From Pseudolabrys sp. (GTDB lineage Bacteria > Pseudomonadota > Alphaproteobacteria > Rhizobiales > Xanthobacteraceae), in NCBI GenBank assembly GCA_017849615.1, contig JAFIGS010000034.1:62001-126000 (forward strand): a DNA stretch of 64,000 nucleotides. The letters run 5' to 3'. Shown one piece after another: positions 61,355 through 64,000 of the stretch. The number at the start of each line of letters is the position of its first letter. Positions within the stretch are counted from its first letter, which is position 1. A program made the position numbers and the translations under genes. The notes under the pieces are model-generated. The model saw only the letters and a program-made list of their open reading frames with translations. It did no database searches and was not told the origin of the DNA.

Positions 61355-61732
61355 ACTTTTCTCCGTACCTGCAAGGCAACATGTACGCAAAATTGTCGCG
61401 AAATGCAACACGAAATGCAGATAAAAATGCGTGAATACACACGGAAGGGTGCGCCATTGCCGCGCATATCGTCACGCCGTGCAGCGGCACATGCTAACGG
61501 ATGAAAGAATGAGGTTTTCAACCGACTACTCGCGCAATTCGATGCCAGGTTTTGGAATCCAATGCTACCGCTGTAGCCCGCCCGGTTGGGCAGAATCGGG
61601 TCGTGAGCGCGGTGGGTTTCGCCGCCTTGACCAACGATTGACCAACGATACGCCGCAACCAAACGAGAACAAACGTCTTCGAACAGAACGCTAGTCACCA
61701 GGTTTTACAGGCATTCCCGGGTCGGGAACGTC
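61355..61732. other. Non-coding stretch upstream of the cassette
   Basis: No convincing gene. Short frames on both strands have irregular composition. The region must hold the promoter of the cassette (minus strand); AT-rich sequence at 61395-61435 is a candidate. It also holds the tandem repeat at 61625-61646 and the inverted repeat TTCCCG-GGT-CGGGAA (61714-61728) next to the tRNA fragment. Confidence 0.4.
61625..61646. repeat. Perfect tandem 11-base repeat near the tRNA fragment
   Basis: TTGACCAACGA occurs twice without a gap, 87 bases from the displaced tRNA 3' half. Short direct repeats at this distance from an attachment core resemble arm-type integrase sites; that is inferred. Confidence 0.5.
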
Positions 61733-61778
61733 GCTCATAACGGTCTGGCTGCAGGTTCGAGTCCTGCCGAGCCCACCA
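61733..61778 (+). repeat. Displaced 3' half of a tRNA-Met gene (attachment-site remnant)
   Basis: CTCATAA (anticodon loop, CAU) followed by CGGTCTGGCT, the T-arm GCAGG-TTCGAGT-CCTGC and the acceptor strand CGAGCCC-A-CCA matches the 3' half of elongator tRNA-Met. Upstream of the anticodon loop the sequence no longer pairs (CGTCG instead of GACCG), and no 5' half is present. A break exactly at the anticodon loop is how tyrosine integrases leave a displaced tRNA end. It is not a working tRNA gene. Confidence 0.8.
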
Positions 61779-61989
61779 ATGTTCTACGGCGATAGCCAAT
61801 TCAAGGATCGCGCCTCAGGTCTGCAGGTGCATAGCAGATCAAGGTCTTCGATCTGCAAGCAGCCACATGGTAGCGGTTTGCTAGAGTTTAAAGAGGGTTC
61901 CCTTCGGTGCCTCTAGCGATGTTGCCAGAAACGCGGCACCGGCAATGCGGGAAAGCTTCGCGACACCGTCGGGAACCAAGGTAGTCGAA
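61779..61989. other. Gap after the tRNA fragment, nothing recognised
   Basis: No gene or clear structure between the tRNA-Met fragment and the first FNR-like box. Mixed composition with several short G-rich and A-rich stretches. Confidence 0.3.
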
Positions 61990-62003
61990 TTGATCTGGGT
62001 TAA
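61990..62003 (+). promoter_or_regulatory. FNR/FixK-like box upstream of the Cys/His-rich gene
   Basis: TTGAT-CTGG-GTTAA, one base off the half-site pair TTGAT-N4-(A/G)TCAA recognised by FNR, Anr and FixK. It ends 54 bases before the ATG at 62058, the same spacing as the box at 62299 from its gene. Confidence 0.55.
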
Positions 62004-62057
62004 GGCCGTTCACATTCGCCGTGCTTTGATGCATCTTTCAACGAGAGGAGTATGGCC

Positions 62058-62273
62058 ATGACTGAGACCGTGCATAAAAGAGGCGATGTCCCCGGTCATC
62101 ATGAACACAAATGTTGTGGGACGGGACCGGCTGAAAGCGAGAAAGGACATGCGCCAGTAAAGGCGGATCACGAGTGTTGCCAGGGGCAAGCGCCCGTCCA
62201 GGCCGCCTCGTCGACATGTGGATGTGGCGGGTCGAAATCAAAAGAGAAGACCGATCAACAATCACCCAAGTGA
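62058..62273 (+). CDS. Small Cys/His-rich, probably metal-binding protein
   Basis: A 71-residue protein with eight cysteines and six histidines. Pairs occur in HHEHKCCG, DHECCQG and STCGCGGSK. It has no membrane span, is hydrophilic and ends in a charged tail. ATG 62058 is preferred over 62052 because GAGGAG lies at a proper distance. The composition suggests a copper or other soft-metal buffer or chaperone, in line with the multicopper oxidase downstream. Family not recognised. Confidence 0.65.
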   Translation: MTETVHKRGDVPGHHEHKCCGTGPAESEKGHAPVKADHECCQGQAPVQAASSTCGCGGSKSKEKTDQQSPK

Positions 62274-62298
62274 ACGTGACTAGTGTCTTTTCGTCGTG

Positions 62299-62312
62299 TT
62301 GATCTAGGTCAA
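62299..62312 (+). promoter_or_regulatory. FNR/FixK-like box upstream of 62366
   Basis: TTGAT-CTAG-GTCAA, very close to the FNR/FixK consensus. It ends 54 bases before the ATG of the next gene. TACGGT at 62335-62340 could be the -10 if the factor binds around -41. An inverted repeat (TAGCAC ... GTGCTA, 62322-62344) lies just downstream. Confidence 0.6.
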
Positions 62313-62365
62313 TCGCTTTCTTAGCACGCTCCGCTACGGTGCTAGCATTCGGGTGGATGTGACCG

Positions 62366-62839
62366 ATGCTTTCGGAACTTCAAGGGAATTCGACCGATAT
62401 TGCGATCAATCGCGGATACTTCCGCGTTTTCCTCGCTGCGATCGTGTTGTTTCTCATTGCGGGTTTCGGTTCCGCGCCGGCCTACGCCTGTTTCGATAGG
62501 GTTTCGCGCGATGAAGTGCGCCAGGAAATAAGCGTCGTAGACGTCGAACTCGGCCGAGGCGAAACGACGGCTTTGACTGCTCCCGGTCACGGCGCATTCG
62601 TCATTTCATCGATGCCCAACTTCAAAGCAGCAGGATCTTCCGGTTGCTGTGGTGGAAATCAGCATCAGGACGCCGGATGTTTTGGCCTGAGCTGCGGCTC
62701 GTCTTCGGCAACGATAGCGACTGCTCCGGCTCCAGCGATGATGACGGCTCAACTGTCGCGCCTCTTGCCAGCTTCGTCATCTGCTCCGACGCCGGTCGCC
62801 CCGGGCGTGATCTTCCACCCGCCTCGACGCACGGCCTGA
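62366..62839 (+). CDS. Secreted Cys-rich protein upstream of copper oxidase
   Basis: A 157-residue protein. A signal peptide or anchor (YFRVFLAAIVLFLIAGFG, cut near APAYA) leads to a middle part with cysteines in SSGCCGGNQHQDAGCFGLSC and a Pro/Ser/Ala-rich end (PAPAMMTAQLSRLLPAS). It resembles small copper-linked exported proteins (DUF2946-like) by length, position and composition, but I cannot be sure of the family. The gene precedes the multicopper oxidase by 136 bases on the same strand and is preceded by an FNR-like box. Confidence 0.65.
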   Translation: MLSELQGNSTDIAINRGYFRVFLAAIVLFLIAGFGSAPAYACFDRVSRDEVRQEISVVDVELGRGETTALTAPGHGAFVISSMPNFKAAGSSGCCGGNQHQDAGCFGLSCGSSSATIATAPAPAMMTAQLSRLLPASSSAPTPVAPGVIFHPPRRTA

Positions 62840-62975
62840 AGGCTTACGGCGAGTACCGGTTGCTCGCTGGCCCCCTGACCTGAGGCAGGCTCCGTTACCT
62901 CAGTTTCCCAAGATCGAAAGTTTATTGCCTGAGTGCGCTCGAGTTGCGCCTTGGCTCCAGAATTGAGGAACTGTC

Positions 62976-64000
62976 ATGAACCGTCGTGAGTTCATCAGTG
63001 CGGCCCTGTGTGGCGCAGCCGCAACGGTATTGCCGTTCAAAGTGCAGAGCTCTTTCGCGCAGCAACCCAGCGCCGCGCAGGCAAATGAAGCGAAGCTGCT
63101 TCGCATCGTCCAACGCAATATTGAGGTCCTGAAACGTCCAGCCAAGGTCTTCGGCCTCGTTCAGCAGAGCGGGGCGAGTGGCCTGGCGCTGGCCGCCGGC
63201 GAAATGTTCGACATTACGCTTCGCAACGAAGCCGCAGAAGCGACGCTCATTCATTGGCACGGCTTGACCCCTCCCTGGGACCAGGACGGAGTGCCGAATG
63301 CGCCGGCGCCTGTGCTGGGAGCCAAAGCCGATCGTCAGTTCAGGTTTCCGGTCGGCGGACCCGGCACCCACTGGATGCACGCTCACACGCTTCAGGAACA
63401 GAACCTGCTCGCCGCGCCGCTCATCGTACTCGACCCGGCCGAGAGAAACGTCGACGAGCAGAATGTCGTCATTCTCCTTCATGACTTCTCGTTCTCCACG
63501 CCGGAAGAATTGCTCGCCGGACTCAAGGGCGGCGCGAGCGCCGGTACGCCCGCGGCGATGAATCACGCCGGCATGGGGCACGCGATGTCGGGAATGTCCG
63601 GCATGTCGATGCCCAAGGGTGTCGCGTCGATGCCGATGAGCATGGACCTCAACGACATCGAATATGATGCGTATCTGGCCAACGATCGAACGCTTGACGA
63701 TCCTGAAGTCGTCAACGTCGAAAGCGGCGGGCGGGTTCGCCTGCGTATCATCAACGGCGCGACCGCGACCGCCTTCACGATCGACACCGGTCGTATCGGC
63801 GGCTCCCTGATTGCGGTTGACGGGCAGAATGTGGAGCCGGTGGAAGGCAGCCGCTTTCCCATAACGATGGGCCAGCGGCTCGACATCCGGCTCGAAGTCC
63901 CGCACGGCACGCACGCATTCCCGATCCTGGCGTTGCGGGAAGGTGCGCGTGAGCAAACCGGAATCATTCTGGCGCCGAGAAGGTCCGCGGTCAGAAAGAT
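62976..64000 (+). CDS. Multicopper oxidase (CopA-like), cut by window end
   Basis: The first 341 residues of a multicopper oxidase with no stop before the window ends. The N-terminus MNRREFISAALCGAAATVLP resembles a Tat signal. Copper ligands lie in LIHWHGLTPPWDQDGVP and HWMHAHTLQEQNLLAAPLIV. A Met/His-rich insert (about 192-222, MNHAGMGHAMSGMSGMSMP) is typical of copper-resistance oxidases that handle Cu(I). GAGGA precedes the ATG at a good distance. The C-terminal type 1 copper domain is beyond the window. It probably detoxifies Cu(I) in the periplasm; CopA versus CueO type is undecided. Confidence 0.88.
   Translation, partial: MNRREFISAALCGAAATVLPFKVQSSFAQQPSAAQANEAKLLRIVQRNIEVLKRPAKVFGLVQQSGASGLALAAGEMFDITLRNEAAEATLIHWHGLTPPWDQDGVPNAPAPVLGAKADRQFRFPVGGPGTHWMHAHTLQEQNLLAAPLIVLDPAERNVDEQNVVILLHDFSFSTPEELLAGLKGGASAGTPAAMNHAGMGHAMSGMSGMSMPKGVASMPMSMDLNDIEYDAYLANDRTLDDPEVVNVESGGRVRLRIINGATATAFTIDTGRIGGSLIAVDGQNVEPVEGSRFPITMGQRLDIRLEVPHGTHAFPILALREGAREQTGIILAPRRSAVRK

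Noticed and set aside
61431-61694. Possible 87-residue gene upstream of the GHKL cassette.
   Set aside because: Irregular composition, no ribosome site, no similarity recognised; region looks non-coding.
55325-61732. CRISPR array or insertion sequence within the island.
   Set aside because: No regularly spaced direct repeats and no transposase gene with terminal inverted repeats were seen.
61733-61778. Treating the tRNA-Met fragment as a functional tRNA gene.
   Set aside because: The 5' half (acceptor, D-arm and 5' anticodon stem) is missing.
62922-63956. Minus-strand open frame of 344 codons opposite the copper oxidase.
   Set aside because: Antisense shadow; the plus-strand oxidase has clear copper motifs though it has no stop in the window.

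Overview
The window looks like a chromosome segment of a high-GC alphaproteobacterium of the order Hyphomicrobiales (Rhizobiales), in or near the Bradyrhizobium/Rhodopseudomonas/Xanthobacteraceae group. The reasons are the zapE-mdh-sucCD-sucAB-lpd order, the atpHAGDC operon without the Fo genes, the rplU-rpmA ... obgE-proBA-nadD-rsfS-rlmH-envC-ctpA neighbourhood, a bacteriophytochrome with an HWE kinase, and intergenic palindromes of the type scattered through those genomes. The genus is inferred from gene content and order only.

Layout. 1-12.6 kb: zapE, a divergent NRAMP-type transporter, then the TCA block mdh, sucC, sucD, sucA, sucB, a small unknown gene and lpd, broken by a decayed membrane-protein gene at 5.8-6.2 kb. 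12.6-24.2 kb: a DUF4337 membrane protein, xerC, priA, two EamA exporters, a SulP transporter and a heme oxygenase/bacteriophytochrome pair. 24.4-29.5 kb: F1 ATP synthase genes atpHAGDC with a strong terminator. 29.5-45.5 kb: mainly minus-strand housekeeping genes (DUF533, rppH, divergent polysaccharide deacetylase, ctpA, envC-like peptidase, rlmH, rsfS, nadD, proA, proB, lytic transglycosylase, glutathione-dependent formaldehyde dehydrogenase, obgE), with a pair of paralogous cysteine-domain secreted proteins on the plus strand. 45.6-49.3 kb: a plus-strand cassette of Tat-exported metallophosphoesterase, cupredoxin, ECF sigma factor and anti-sigma factor, then an EamA exporter. 49.4-55.1 kb: PaiB-like protein, GNAT acetyltransferase, rpmA, rplU, a TacAT-type toxin-antitoxin pair with a visible operator, and a KdpE/short KdpD-like two-component pair.

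From 55.2 kb the sequence becomes accessory. An intact tRNA-Ser(CGA) is followed directly by a tyrosine integrase, a frameshifted YopX-like phage remnant, and a compact minus-strand four-gene cassette: a small helical protein, a GHKL (HSP90/MutL-like) ATPase, a ComEC-like metallo-beta-lactamase-fold protein and a four-helix membrane protein. I consider this cassette the best candidate in the window for an undescribed system, probably anti-phage or other conflict. It ends near a displaced 3' half of a tRNA-Met gene (61733-61778), which marks a second integration boundary.

Beyond that lies a copper-type segment: a Cys/His-rich small protein, a secreted Cys-rich protein and a Tat-exported multicopper oxidase that runs off the window. 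Two FNR/FixK-like boxes sit at the same distance from the first two start codons, which suggests shared redox control.
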